Assembly: GCA_947501635.1 (NCBI GenBank)
Contig: CANMWT010000005.1
Span: 124,001-188,000 of the forward strand
From: an uncultured Roseobacter sp.
GTDB lineage: Bacteria > Pseudomonadota > Alphaproteobacteria > Rhodobacterales > Rhodobacteraceae
DNA length: 64,000 nucleotides
Direction of reading: 5' to 3'
Shown: positions 28,726-36,137 of the stretch, one piece after another
Position numbering within the stretch: the stretch's first letter is position 1
Layout: each line of letters opens with the position of its first letter
Notes under the pieces: generated by a model
Told to the model about the DNA's origin: nothing
Databases searched by the model: none
Seen by the model: only the letters and a program-made list of their open reading frames with translations
Translations under genes and position numbers: made by a program

Positions 28726-29979
28726 TCAGACGAAGCTGCTGTTGCTGTCGTATACGGTTTCGAACCCCATATCCTCAAGGATCGCGAGGGTCAGGTCGGT
28801 GATGTCCTCAGCGCCGTTGCTGATAAAGGTTGTGCCCATTTCATTGCCAACGGATTCGTCCAGATGACCGTTGCCATTCAGCGGCACGGCAGACCCGTAG
28901 ACATCAACTGCAGTGGCGCCGATGAAGGTGCCGTTTGAAATAAGCCCGTCACGGTTCCACGTGGTGCCAAAGCCGATCGCGTGCAGCATCTCGTGCATGA
29001 AAAGCTCATCCATCATGTCGCGCGATTCCGCGGACCCGATGTCATTCACATCGACGCGCACGCCCCCTTCGGCGACCATGCCGTCAGAGCGCAATTTGAT
29101 CCAGCCACCTTCGCCCCAGACACCGTTGGCACCATCAATATTCTCATTGTACATCTGGATGCGCACATCATCGATATCACCATAGTTCGGCAGGTCGCCG
29201 ATGATGATATCGCTCAGGATTTCGGCTTGTGCTGCGGCGGCGTCTTTTTGTGAAGACGTCCAGCTGCCACCGTAGAAAACCAGCTCGACGTTGAAGCCAT
29301 CGGGCGTGTCGCCGCCGCTCAGGTAAGTGCTGGAGTTCAGCCAGCCAAACTCGTCCGGAGAGTCTGCGACAGGCGTTGGCGCAGGTTCTTCTGGTTCCGG
29401 TTGGGGTACGGGGGTTGGTGCCGGGGCAGGGTCCGCCTCAGCCTCCGGCTCTGGCGCAGGCTGGTCGTCAGTGCTGCCTGTGTCGGTGTTGTCTTTCTTC
29501 TTGCCCTTGCCGCGACCGCCGCCGCTGTCCGTGCTGCCATCGGTGTCGGTCGTTTTGTTGCGCCCACCACCTTTGGTGCCGCGCGCCTCTGCAAAGTTTT
29601 CAGGCGTCTCTTCGACATGGTCGTCACCATGGTCATGCATGTGATCGTGGTCATGATCGTCGGCGTCTTCGTGCCTGTGGTCGTGATCATGGTCGTGCAT
29701 ATGCGCGAGCATGTCCGCTTCGTCCGTGGACAGGGACCCGCCGAATGCGATAGTCTCGCTGGCCGGCTCGCTGTCTGTGTCGTCGTTCTTGGCGCGTGCA
29801 AGCTCAGATACGGATCTGCCAATACCGCCTTCGTTGCTTTCCTTCGCTGCCAGAACATCAAGTTTCATACTGCGGGTGTTTGCAAAGAAGTCTGCCACAA
29901 CCTCTTTGTCGAACCCATCCGGCAACATCTCATCGAGAGGATGCGCCTTTCTGCCATACATGTTTTGGTGTTTGCCCAT
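28726..29979 (-). CDS. Leishmanolysin-like (M8) zinc metalloprotease with His-rich region
   Basis: Predicted zinc protease. The catalytic helix is HEMLHAIGFG (His329, Glu330, His333). A likely third ligand is His372 in GHLDES, and a Met-turn candidate follows at NEMGT. This spacing fits microbial leishmanolysin-like enzymes rather than matrixins, which have the third His at once after the Gly. The first 90 residues lack a signal peptide. Residues 93-121 are Asp/His-rich (14 His), which could bind metal. Residues 170-205 are Pro/Glu-rich, a flexible linker. Secretion by a type I system is possible but no such genes are here. The protease family call is probable; activity is not proven. Confidence 0.72.
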   Translation of the reverse strand: MGKHQNMYGRKAHPLDEMLPDGFDKEVVADFFANTRSMKLDVLAAKESNEGGIGRSVSELARAKNDDTDSEPASETIAFGGSLSTDEADMLAHMHDHDHDHRHEDADDHDHDHMHDHGDDHVEETPENFAEARGTKGGGRNKTTDTDGSTDSGGGRGKGKKKDNTDTGSTDDQPAPEPEAEADPAPAPTPVPQPEPEEPAPTPVADSPDEFGWLNSSTYLSGGDTPDGFNVELVFYGGSWTSSQKDAAAAQAEILSDIIIGDLPNYGDIDDVRIQMYNENIDGANGVWGEGGWIKLRSDGMVAEGGVRVDVNDIGSAESRDMMDELFMHEMLHAIGFGTTWNRDGLISNGTFIGATAVDVYGSAVPLNGNGHLDESVGNEMGTTFISNGAEDITDLTLAILEDMGFETVYDSNSSFV

Positions 29980-30040
29980 GCCGTCTGCTCCACATTATGT
30001 GTCCGCACCCCCGTGTTGCGGTTTATGTAGGCAATACGTC

Positions 30041-30069
30041 AAAAAAAAGGCGCCCCACAAGGCGCCTTT
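30041..30069 (-). terminator. Rho-independent terminator after the VPLPA-CTERM gene
   Basis: Perfect 9-bp stem (AAAGGCGCC with GGCGCCTTT), read on the minus strand with an eight-base T-run, 27 bases past the stop of the gene at 30096. It isolates that gene from the protease gene downstream. Confidence 0.88.
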
Positions 30070-30095
30070 CTTTAAAACTTTAAACGTCTAAGCGT

Positions 30096-30860
30096 TTAGG
30101 CGGATTTCCGCGAGCGCTTGCGCATGTATGCGCCGATACCAACGATCGTCAGCATAAGCGGAAGACCGGCAGGCAGCGGGATCGGGTTTGTTGGTTCACC
30201 ACAGTCCGGGCCAAATTGTCCCTGTTCGCACTCGCTGGAACCCCCGAATTCGAAACTGCCATCGGTAGAAGTAGCGGAAGCAAACTTAATTGCGAAGTCG
30301 CCCAGTGTGATCGAGGTCTCAATTGCTGCTGTTGTAAGAACGAAACTGATCGTGTCTGAATCCTCGGCTTGTAGGCCGTTCGATGCGCCTCCCGTAGCTG
30401 ACTGGCAACCGTTCGTAGCAAACACGCAAAGCTCGACCTCGCCATTGAAACCAGGGATGAACCCTGCTCCAACATCCCAATCAAGACCATCCCCATTGTT
30501 CAATGGGTTGCTAATCACGGCGTCTGGATCTGAAGAGAAACCGAACGCAGTGATGCGGTTGGTACCGGCCGCTGAAGCGAGCACGGTATTCGTAATATCC
30601 ACAGTCAAGCTAAACTCTGTGGTGGAGCCCACGTTCATCACGTTGTCCAATGTGAATGTCGCCGACGCGCTCAAGTCTGCATTCGGCTGGTTGCCAGAAT
30701 CCGGGCAATCATCGCCTGCTTCACAAAGAAAGCTAACGTCAAAGCTGTTTCCGATGTCGGCAGCCGAAAGCGTTGCAGCATCCGAACTTGTAGCAGAAAC
30801 TGTCAGGCCGAACGCGGCTACTACCGCCGTCAGCTTAGTTAAATCTTTAAGGCCAATCAT
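30096..30860 (-). CDS. VPLPA-CTERM sorting-domain surface protein
   Basis: Predicted exported protein sorted by an exosortase. It has an N-terminal signal peptide (ending SDAAT, about residue 30) and a beta-rich mature part with Cys pairs (FLCEAGDDCPD, CVFATNGC, CEQGQFGPDCGE). The classic C-terminal tripartite sorting signal follows: IPLPAGLPLML, a hydrophobic helix and a basic end, RKRSRKSA. The start chosen is an ATG with GGAAGGGG upstream, 16 codons inside the longest frame. VPLPA-CTERM proteins are typical of Rhodobacteraceae and are linked to exopolysaccharide; the exosortase itself is not in the window. The body of the protein is not recognised. Confidence 0.85.
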   Translation of the reverse strand: MIGLKDLTKLTAVVAAFGLTVSATSSDAATLSAADIGNSFDVSFLCEAGDDCPDSGNQPNADLSASATFTLDNVMNVGSTTEFSLTVDITNTVLASAAGTNRITAFGFSSDPDAVISNPLNNGDGLDWDVGAGFIPGFNGEVELCVFATNGCQSATGGASNGLQAEDSDTISFVLTTAAIETSITLGDFAIKFASATSTDGSFEFGGSSECEQGQFGPDCGEPTNPIPLPAGLPLMLTIVGIGAYMRKRSRKSA

Positions 30861-31205
30861 AATCGCGCCCCTTCCTGTTAAACTGGGTCGATGACCCACA
30901 CCATCCACTCGAGATGAATTGCACCCAAGCCCTCTGCCTTAAAAGTGCCACAATTGTATCGGGCATGCAATTTATTAGTAACTTATTAACTAACGGATTT
31001 GTGATTTCCACCTGAGGTGGCTGAACCTGCGCTCTGATTCTCGGATGGGCTGTATTGTTGTGTTTATCATCTCGACACAATGACGAGATTTTCTGGGAAT
31101 TGTACGCAAATCGGGGCCCCGGTGTTCACTCGGCAGCCCCGATTCGGTTTTGAATTCGTCAACAATAGGCACCCAGAAAGCTGGATGGTGCCGAAGCGTG
31201 TCATG
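30861..31205. other. 345-base intergenic region with promoter DNA and a hairpin
   Basis: No gene was found. The part next to 30860 is AT-rich and likely holds the promoter of the VPLPA-CTERM gene, with a TTAGT...ACTAA inverted sequence near 30974-30992. A GC-rich hairpin near 31109-31148 (ATCGGGG with CCCCGAT) lies past the end of mmsA and may act in its 3' end. Confidence 0.45.
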
Positions 31206-32705
31206 TCACTCCATCACAGGAATGGAGAATTCGCCGCCTTCCTTGATCCCTGATGGCCAGCGCGACGTGACCGTTTTGGTGCGCGTGTAGAATTTGAACG
31301 CATCCGGGCCGTGCTGGTTCAAATCACCAAAGACCGACTTTTTCCAGCCGCCAAAAGTATGGTAGGCCAAAGGTACAGGGATCGGGACGTTGATACCGAC
31401 CATGCCCACGTTCACGCGGTTCGCAAAATCACGCGCGGCGTCGCCATCGCGGGTGAAAATTGCAGTGCCATTGCCATATTCATGGTCCATCGCCAGACCC
31501 AGCGCCTCTTCATAAGACTGAGCGCGCACGGTCGACAGGACAGGGCCGAAAATCTCTTGCTTGTAAATCTCCATGTCCTTGGTGACATGATCGAACAGGT
31601 GCGGTCCGACGAAGAACCCGTCTTCGTATCCCTGCAGATTGAAGTTGCGCCCGTCGACAACCAGTTTGGCCCCCTGATCGACGCCCGACTGCACGAGCCG
31701 TTCGATGTTAGCCTTGGCCGCCGCCGTCACGACGGGGCCATAGTCCACATCGTTGCCAGCGGTGTAGGGGCCGACCTTGAGCTTTTCGATACGCGGCAGC
31801 AGCTTTTCAATCAGGCGGTCAGCGGTTTCGTCCCCAACCGGTACCGCGACCGAGATCGCCATGCAACGCTCGCCCGCTGCGCCATAGCCCGCGCCGATCA
31901 GCGCGTCCGCCGCCTGATCCATATCCGCATCGGGCATCACGATCATGTGGTTCTTGGCACCGCCGAAACACTGAACGCGTTTGCCGTTGGCACAGCCGGT
32001 TCCGTAGATGTACTCGGCAATCGGGGTGGAGCCGACAAAGCCGATCGACTGGATCACGTCGTGGTGCAGGATCGCATCGACCGCTTCCTTGTCGCCATTC
32101 ACAACCTGCAAAACCCCCTTGGGCAGTCCGGCCTCTTCCATCAGTTCAGCCAGCATCAGCGGCACGGATGGGTCGCGTTCGGATGGCTTTAGGATAAAGG
32201 CATTGCCGCAAGCAATCGCGGGGGCAAACATCCACATCGGGATCATGGCGGGAAAGTTGAACGGGGTGATGCCCGCGGTCACACCCAGCGCCTGACGCAT
32301 TGAGTACATGTCAATGCCGGGGCCCGCGCTGTCGGTATACTCGCCTTTGAGCATATGCGGCGCGCCGATGCAGTATTCGACCACTTCCAGCCCCCGCTGC
32401 ACGTCCCCCGCCGCGTCGGGCAGGGTCTTGCCGTGCTCGCGGCTCAAAGCTTCGGCAAGCTTGTCCATGTCGCGGTTCAACAGATCGACGAATTTCATCA
32501 TGACACGGGCGCGGCGCTGGGGATTGACCGCGGCCCAGGCCGGCTGTGCGGCAGCGGCGAATTCGACTGCCTGTGCGACCTCTGCACCCGAGGCGAGCGG
32601 CACTTTGGCTTGAACTTCGCCTGTGGCGGGGTTCATGACATCCGCAAAACGACCCGAAGTCCCTTTGACATGTTCGCCGTTCAGATAGTGGGTGAGTTCC
32701 TGCAT
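31206..32705 (-). CDS. mmsA: Methylmalonate-semialdehyde dehydrogenase (CoA-acylating)
   Basis: Oxidises methylmalonate semialdehyde to propionyl-CoA in valine and thymine breakdown. The aldehyde dehydrogenase superfamily and MMSDH subfamily are clear from HYLNGEHVKG at the start, FNFPAMIPMWMFAPAIACGN, the catalytic Cys in GYGAAGERCMAIS, and the C-terminal VNVGMVGINVPIPVPLAYHTFGGWKKS. The frame is open far upstream, but the start chosen has CAGGAG before it and gives the usual 499 aa. It is divergent from a LysR regulator, an arrangement common for mmsA. The next two steps of the pathway are encoded as one fused frame 2.6 kb further on. Confidence 0.96.
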   Translation of the reverse strand: MQELTHYLNGEHVKGTSGRFADVMNPATGEVQAKVPLASGAEVAQAVEFAAAAQPAWAAVNPQRRARVMMKFVDLLNRDMDKLAEALSREHGKTLPDAAGDVQRGLEVVEYCIGAPHMLKGEYTDSAGPGIDMYSMRQALGVTAGITPFNFPAMIPMWMFAPAIACGNAFILKPSERDPSVPLMLAELMEEAGLPKGVLQVVNGDKEAVDAILHHDVIQSIGFVGSTPIAEYIYGTGCANGKRVQCFGGAKNHMIVMPDADMDQAADALIGAGYGAAGERCMAISVAVPVGDETADRLIEKLLPRIEKLKVGPYTAGNDVDYGPVVTAAAKANIERLVQSGVDQGAKLVVDGRNFNLQGYEDGFFVGPHLFDHVTKDMEIYKQEIFGPVLSTVRAQSYEEALGLAMDHEYGNGTAIFTRDGDAARDFANRVNVGMVGINVPIPVPLAYHTFGGWKKSVFGDLNQHGPDAFKFYTRTKTVTSRWPSGIKEGGEFSIPVME

Positions 32706-32731
32706 CGCGATCTCCTGTGAGTGCTGTGCCC

Positions 32732-32819
32732 GCAAAAATGCAGGCCGTTCGAGCGCAGAGTAGTCTTGCAAAAAACACATATAAAGGTGAAATAAGACAA
32801 AATAGCTTTGCATTTTTGC
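32732..32819. promoter_or_regulatory. Inverted 11-base repeats in the mmsA-LysR divergent promoter region
   Basis: GCAAAAATGCA at 32732-32742 and its exact reverse complement at 32809-32819 flank the AT-rich promoter region. Both copies lie at the edges of the two divergent genes, so a DNA loop between two regulator sites is possible. Confidence 0.5.
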
Positions 32820-32834
32820 ATGATGGAGGCGTCG

Positions 32835-33731
32835 GTGCAGACCAATTGGGACGACTTGCGCCTGTTTCTGGCGGTAGCACGGGAACATAGCCTGTCGGCC
32901 GCGGGCAAGGTTTTGCGGCTGGATCCGGCAACGGTCGGGCGGCGTATGCAAAAGCTCGAACAAAGTCTGCAGGCCACGCTCTTTGCCAAGTCGCAACAGG
33001 GGTACGCGCTTACCGACGCCGGAATAGCTCTGCTTGCGCGCGCCGAACAGGCCGAAGCGGCAATGCGCGCGGCGGTCGCGGAATTGCCGGCACCCACCGA
33101 CCGTCTCAGCGGTCAGATCAGGATCGGTGCGCCGGACGGAGCTGCCAACTATTTGCTGCCCAAGGTTTGTGCCGATATCGGAACGGCCAACCCCGCGTTG
33201 GAAATCCAGATCGTCGCCTTGCCGCGGGTCTTTAACCTCTCACGGCGCGAAGCGGATATGGCGATCGCCGTCAGCGCGCCCACGGCGGGGCGACTGGTCG
33301 TGCAGAAGATCACCGATTACCGCCTGCATCTGGCTGCGTCCGAGACCTATTTGGCCGAGACCCGGGACATCACCACACCGGCGGATCTGCGGCACCATCG
33401 CATTGTGGGTTACATCCCCGATATGATCTTTGACCGCGAACTGGACTACCTGCAGGACCTGGGCATCACCCAAGTGCCGCTGGCGTCCAACTCCGTCTCT
33501 GTGCAGCTGAACATGATACGGCAGGGCGGCGGCGTTGGAGTGGTGCATGACTTTGCCCTGAGCGCGGCACCGGGCGTGCGGCGGGTGTTGACGGAGGCTA
33601 TCAGCTTGAAGCGCGCGTTCTACCTGATCCGCCACGAGGATGACCGCCGAAACGCGCGCCTGAGCCGCTTTGCGGACATGCTCAGCAGCGGGATCAGGGC
33701 CGAAGTGTCGCGTCTTGAAGCGCTTACTTGA
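32835..33731 (+). CDS. LysR-family transcriptional regulator, probable mmsA regulator
   Basis: DNA-binding regulator with an N-terminal winged helix (NWDDLRLFLAVAREHSLSAAGKVL, residues 3-60) and a C-terminal periplasmic-binding-like effector domain (about 90-290). A GTG start at 32835 is chosen because GGAGG lies 5 bases before it and the protein then begins at the family's normal point; upstream ATG and TTG codons in frame have no ribosome site. At 298 aa it is full length. It is divergent from mmsA with 129 bases between the starts, which suggests local control of that gene and perhaps autoregulation. The effector is unknown. Confidence 0.88.
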   Translation: MQTNWDDLRLFLAVAREHSLSAAGKVLRLDPATVGRRMQKLEQSLQATLFAKSQQGYALTDAGIALLARAEQAEAAMRAAVAELPAPTDRLSGQIRIGAPDGAANYLLPKVCADIGTANPALEIQIVALPRVFNLSRREADMAIAVSAPTAGRLVVQKITDYRLHLAASETYLAETRDITTPADLRHHRIVGYIPDMIFDRELDYLQDLGITQVPLASNSVSVQLNMIRQGGGVGVVHDFALSAAPGVRRVLTEAISLKRAFYLIRHEDDRRNARLSRFADMLSSGIRAEVSRLEALT

Positions 33732-33791
33732 CACGCGCCGGCTTTGCGGTGACGCTGTTTATGTCACAACTTTTTCATCTCGAGGTGCAGT

Positions 33792-34226
33792 ATGCTGGTC
33801 TCTCAAATCCTGAAATCGAAACAGCTAAACGATGTTGTGACTGTTCCGCCGTCGATGACGATCTCTGATGCGGCACGCATTCTTTCAGACAAGGGAATCG
33901 GTACGGTCGTGGTGTCGAAAAGCGGCAGCACAGCAGACGGTATCCTGTCAGAGCGTGACATCGTGCGCGAGATTGGTGCGCGCGGGGCCGGCTGCCTGCC
34001 TCATACCGTGCAGACGCTGATGACGACAAAGCTGGTCACATGCAGCAGCAACGATCTGGCGGACGAAGTGCTGCGCAAGATGACCGAGGGGCGTTTTCGA
34101 CACATGCCTGTTGTCGAGGATGGCGAATTGAAAGGCATCATCTCGCTTGGAGATGTGGTAAAGGCGCGGCTGATGGAACTGGCCATGGAAAAGGACGCGC
34201 TCGAAGGCATGATTATGGGCCACTGA
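33792..34226 (+). CDS. CBS-domain pair protein
   Basis: A 144-aa cytoplasmic protein made of two CBS motifs (residues 10-60 and 75-130), with VVSKSGSTADGILSERDIVREI and MPVVEDGELKGIISLGDVV. CBS pairs bind adenosyl ligands such as AMP or SAM and often act as energy sensors. No enzyme domain is attached. GAGGTGC precedes the start. The gene stands alone, with coaD 90 bases further on the same strand; joint transcription is possible. A specific partner cannot be inferred. Confidence 0.9.
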   Translation: MLVSQILKSKQLNDVVTVPPSMTISDAARILSDKGIGTVVVSKSGSTADGILSERDIVREIGARGAGCLPHTVQTLMTTKLVTCSSNDLADEVLRKMTEGRFRHMPVVEDGELKGIISLGDVVKARLMELAMEKDALEGMIMGH

Positions 34227-34315
34227 CCGGTATCGGTACGACCCCGCGTTAACAGCTTGCATACCAACAGAAAAAATGATCGGTTAGTCCGAATTGACCA
34301 TGACAGGAGGGCCTG

Positions 34316-34816
34316 ATGCGCGTTGGCCTTTATCCCGGCACTTTTGATCCGATCACTTTGGGGCACATTGATGTCATTCGCCGCGCAAGCGTGCTGTTGG
34401 ACAAACTCGTCATCGGGGTTGCTATCAATCGCGACAAGGGGCCGCTGTTCGGTCTGGAAGAACGGGTGGCGATGGTCGAGGCGGAAACTGACAAGATCGC
34501 ACAGATGACGGGCCTTAAGATCGTCGTACATCCCTTTGAAAACCTTTTGATAGATTGCGCGCGGGATGTGGGCGCTTCGGTGATCATCCGGGGTCTGCGT
34601 GCGGTTGCGGACTTTGAATACGAGTACCAGATGGTTGGTATGAATCGGCAGTTGGACGACACGATCGAAACGGTGTTCCTGATGGCCGAGGCGCAGCACC
34701 AGGCGATTGCGAGCAAGCTGGTCAAGGAAATTGCCAGGCTGGGCGGAGACGTGAGCAAATTTGTCACGCCCGAAGTCAACGCCGCGTTGCTGCACCGCTT
34801 TAATCGCAGCCGATAG
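34316..34816 (+). CDS. coaD: Phosphopantetheine adenylyltransferase
   Basis: Makes dephospho-CoA from 4'-phosphopantetheine and ATP, the fourth step in CoA synthesis. Seen: the nucleotidyltransferase signature in FDPITLGHIDVI, VAINRDKGPLFGLEERVAMV, RGLRAVADFEYEYQM and the end FVTPEVNAALLHRF. At 166 aa it is full length. GACAGGAGGGC gives a strong ribosome site. It is convergent with gap, with only 10 bases between the stops, and no terminator is visible there. Confidence 0.96.
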   Translation: MRVGLYPGTFDPITLGHIDVIRRASVLLDKLVIGVAINRDKGPLFGLEERVAMVEAETDKIAQMTGLKIVVHPFENLLIDCARDVGASVIIRGLRAVADFEYEYQMVGMNRQLDDTIETVFLMAEAQHQAIASKLVKEIARLGGDVSKFVTPEVNAALLHRFNRSR

Positions 34817-34826
34817 GACCGGGTGG

Positions 34827-35831
34827 TCAGGTCTTGCGTGTCGCCGCGATGACGCGTGTCATGTCGATGAGACGGTGCGCAAATCCCCATTCATTGTCGT
34901 ACCAGGCGAGCACTCTGGCCATACGCCCCTGAACACGTGTCTGGTCGCAGGCCACCACCGCGCTGTGGGCGTCCTGCCGGAAGTCGGCTGAAACCAGCTT
35001 GCGGTCTGTCGTGTCCACAATGCCAGCATAATCCGTTTCTGCGGCTTCACGGAAGATGCGGTTGATTGTGGCCACATCGGCCGGTTCCGCCAGTTCTGCG
35101 ACAAAGTCTATACAGGACACATTCGGGCTGGGTACGCGTATGGCATGCCCTGTGACACGCCCTGCAAGCGCAGGAACGACTACCCCCAACGCTTCCGCTG
35201 CGCCAGTCGAAGTGGGGATCATGGACACTGCCGCCGCCCGAGTGCGGTACAGGTCTGCATGGGGTGCATCATGGGTGTTTTGAGTACTGGTATAGCTGTG
35301 CACGGTTGTCATCATGCCTGCTTCGATCCCGAAAGCATCCTGTAGGATTTTAGCCACCGGCACGAGGCAGTTTGTTGTGCATGAGGCATTGGACAGGATC
35401 CGATCCTGTGCTGTGACAGTCGTATGATTGACGCCATAAACAGTTGTTTTTATGTCCCCTTTCGGAGGCGCGGACAACAGCACAGCCTGTGCACCATTGG
35501 TCAGATGTCGCGCGGCGTCCTGTGGGGTAAGAAATTGCCCGCTGCACTCAAGCACCACATCCACATGGGCCCAGTGCAGGCCTTCAGGGGTGTGAGACTG
35601 GGTTAACGACGCACTTTGAGAGCCTGCGGTCAACTGTCCGTTGTCAAGCGTCACGGGCACGCCCAAGCGTCCGTGCAGGCTGTCAAACTCCAGCAAATGT
35701 GCCATCGTCTCGGCCGGTGCGGGGTCGTTGATTGCAGCAACGCGGATATCGTCCCGCCCTGATGCCAACAAGCTGCGAAAGACGGCGCGGCCTATGCGGC
35801 CGAACCCGTTGATGCCTACGCTGATTGCCAT
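34827..35831 (-). CDS. gap: Glyceraldehyde-3-phosphate dehydrogenase, NAD-type residues
   Basis: Oxidises glyceraldehyde-3-phosphate to 1,3-bisphosphoglycerate. The Rossmann start is VGINGFGRIGR, the catalytic Cys lies in SNASCTTNCLVP, and a conserved His follows in MTTVHSYT. The loop after the second beta strand reads INDPAPAETMAHLLEFDS, keeping the Asp that favours NAD. The other gap gene here has Ala at that place. At 334 aa it is full length. It lies 41 bases after a 47-aa membrane peptide gene and probably shares its transcript. A catabolic role is inferred from the cofactor residue only. Confidence 0.94.
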   Translation of the reverse strand: MAISVGINGFGRIGRAVFRSLLASGRDDIRVAAINDPAPAETMAHLLEFDSLHGRLGVPVTLDNGQLTAGSQSASLTQSHTPEGLHWAHVDVVLECSGQFLTPQDAARHLTNGAQAVLLSAPPKGDIKTTVYGVNHTTVTAQDRILSNASCTTNCLVPVAKILQDAFGIEAGMMTTVHSYTSTQNTHDAPHADLYRTRAAAVSMIPTSTGAAEALGVVVPALAGRVTGHAIRVPSPNVSCIDFVAELAEPADVATINRIFREAAETDYAGIVDTTDRKLVSADFRQDAHSAVVACDQTRVQGRMARVLAWYDNEWGFAHRLIDMTRVIAATRKT

Positions 35832-35872
35832 GCTGTGTCTTTCTGTCTTCTGATAAAGCGTTGTGCGACGGG

Positions 35873-36016
35873 TCAGCGCCAGAACGCCATCCAGTCGATA
35901 AGCTCGAACATCTTTTTGCCCAAGAACACCAGATGCTCGCTGCCAAATAGCAGTAGATCAACAACAATCAAGCCGAGCAGGACGCCACCGAGGGCAAATG
36001 CAATCCGGTTTGTCAT
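35873..36016 (-). CDS. 47-aa single-pass membrane peptide between the two gap genes
   Basis: A short frame of 47 codons starts with ATG after an AGAGG site and reads MTNRIAFALGGVLLGLIVV, then DLLLFGSEHLVFLGKKMFEL and a Trp-rich end, IDWMAFWR. Residues 5-25 form one hydrophobic helix; the rest is amphipathic with a Trp/Arg end. It lies 41 bases before gap and about 120 bases after gapB on the same strand. No known function or family is recognised. It is called a gene because of its position, ribosome site and membrane-like composition; that remains inference. Confidence 0.65.
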   Translation of the reverse strand: MTNRIAFALGGVLLGLIVVDLLLFGSEHLVFLGKKMFELIDWMAFWR

Positions 36017-36052
36017 GACAAAAGGCCTCTGGTCGAAAGCTGCGATACATCA

Positions 36053-36075
36053 GGTCTGACCTGATTGGTCAGACC
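36053..36075. other. Perfect hairpin between gapB and the 47-aa peptide gene
   Basis: GGTCTGACC and GGTCAGACC around a 5-base loop, a 9-bp perfect stem. No T-run follows on either strand, so it may act as an mRNA processing or stability element that lets the two gap genes be expressed at different levels. Confidence 0.5.
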
Positions 36076-36137
36076 CCTGATCGCGGTATGCCAGTGCCGA
36101 CAGGCGCCCGCAAGCGTTGAGGCGGGCAGGGGTGGTG

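Noticed and set aside
28996-29030. Matrixin-type reading of HEMLHAIGFGT in the metalloprotease
   Set aside because: The third zinc ligand expected directly after the Gly is absent. A later His372 fits the leishmanolysin layout instead.
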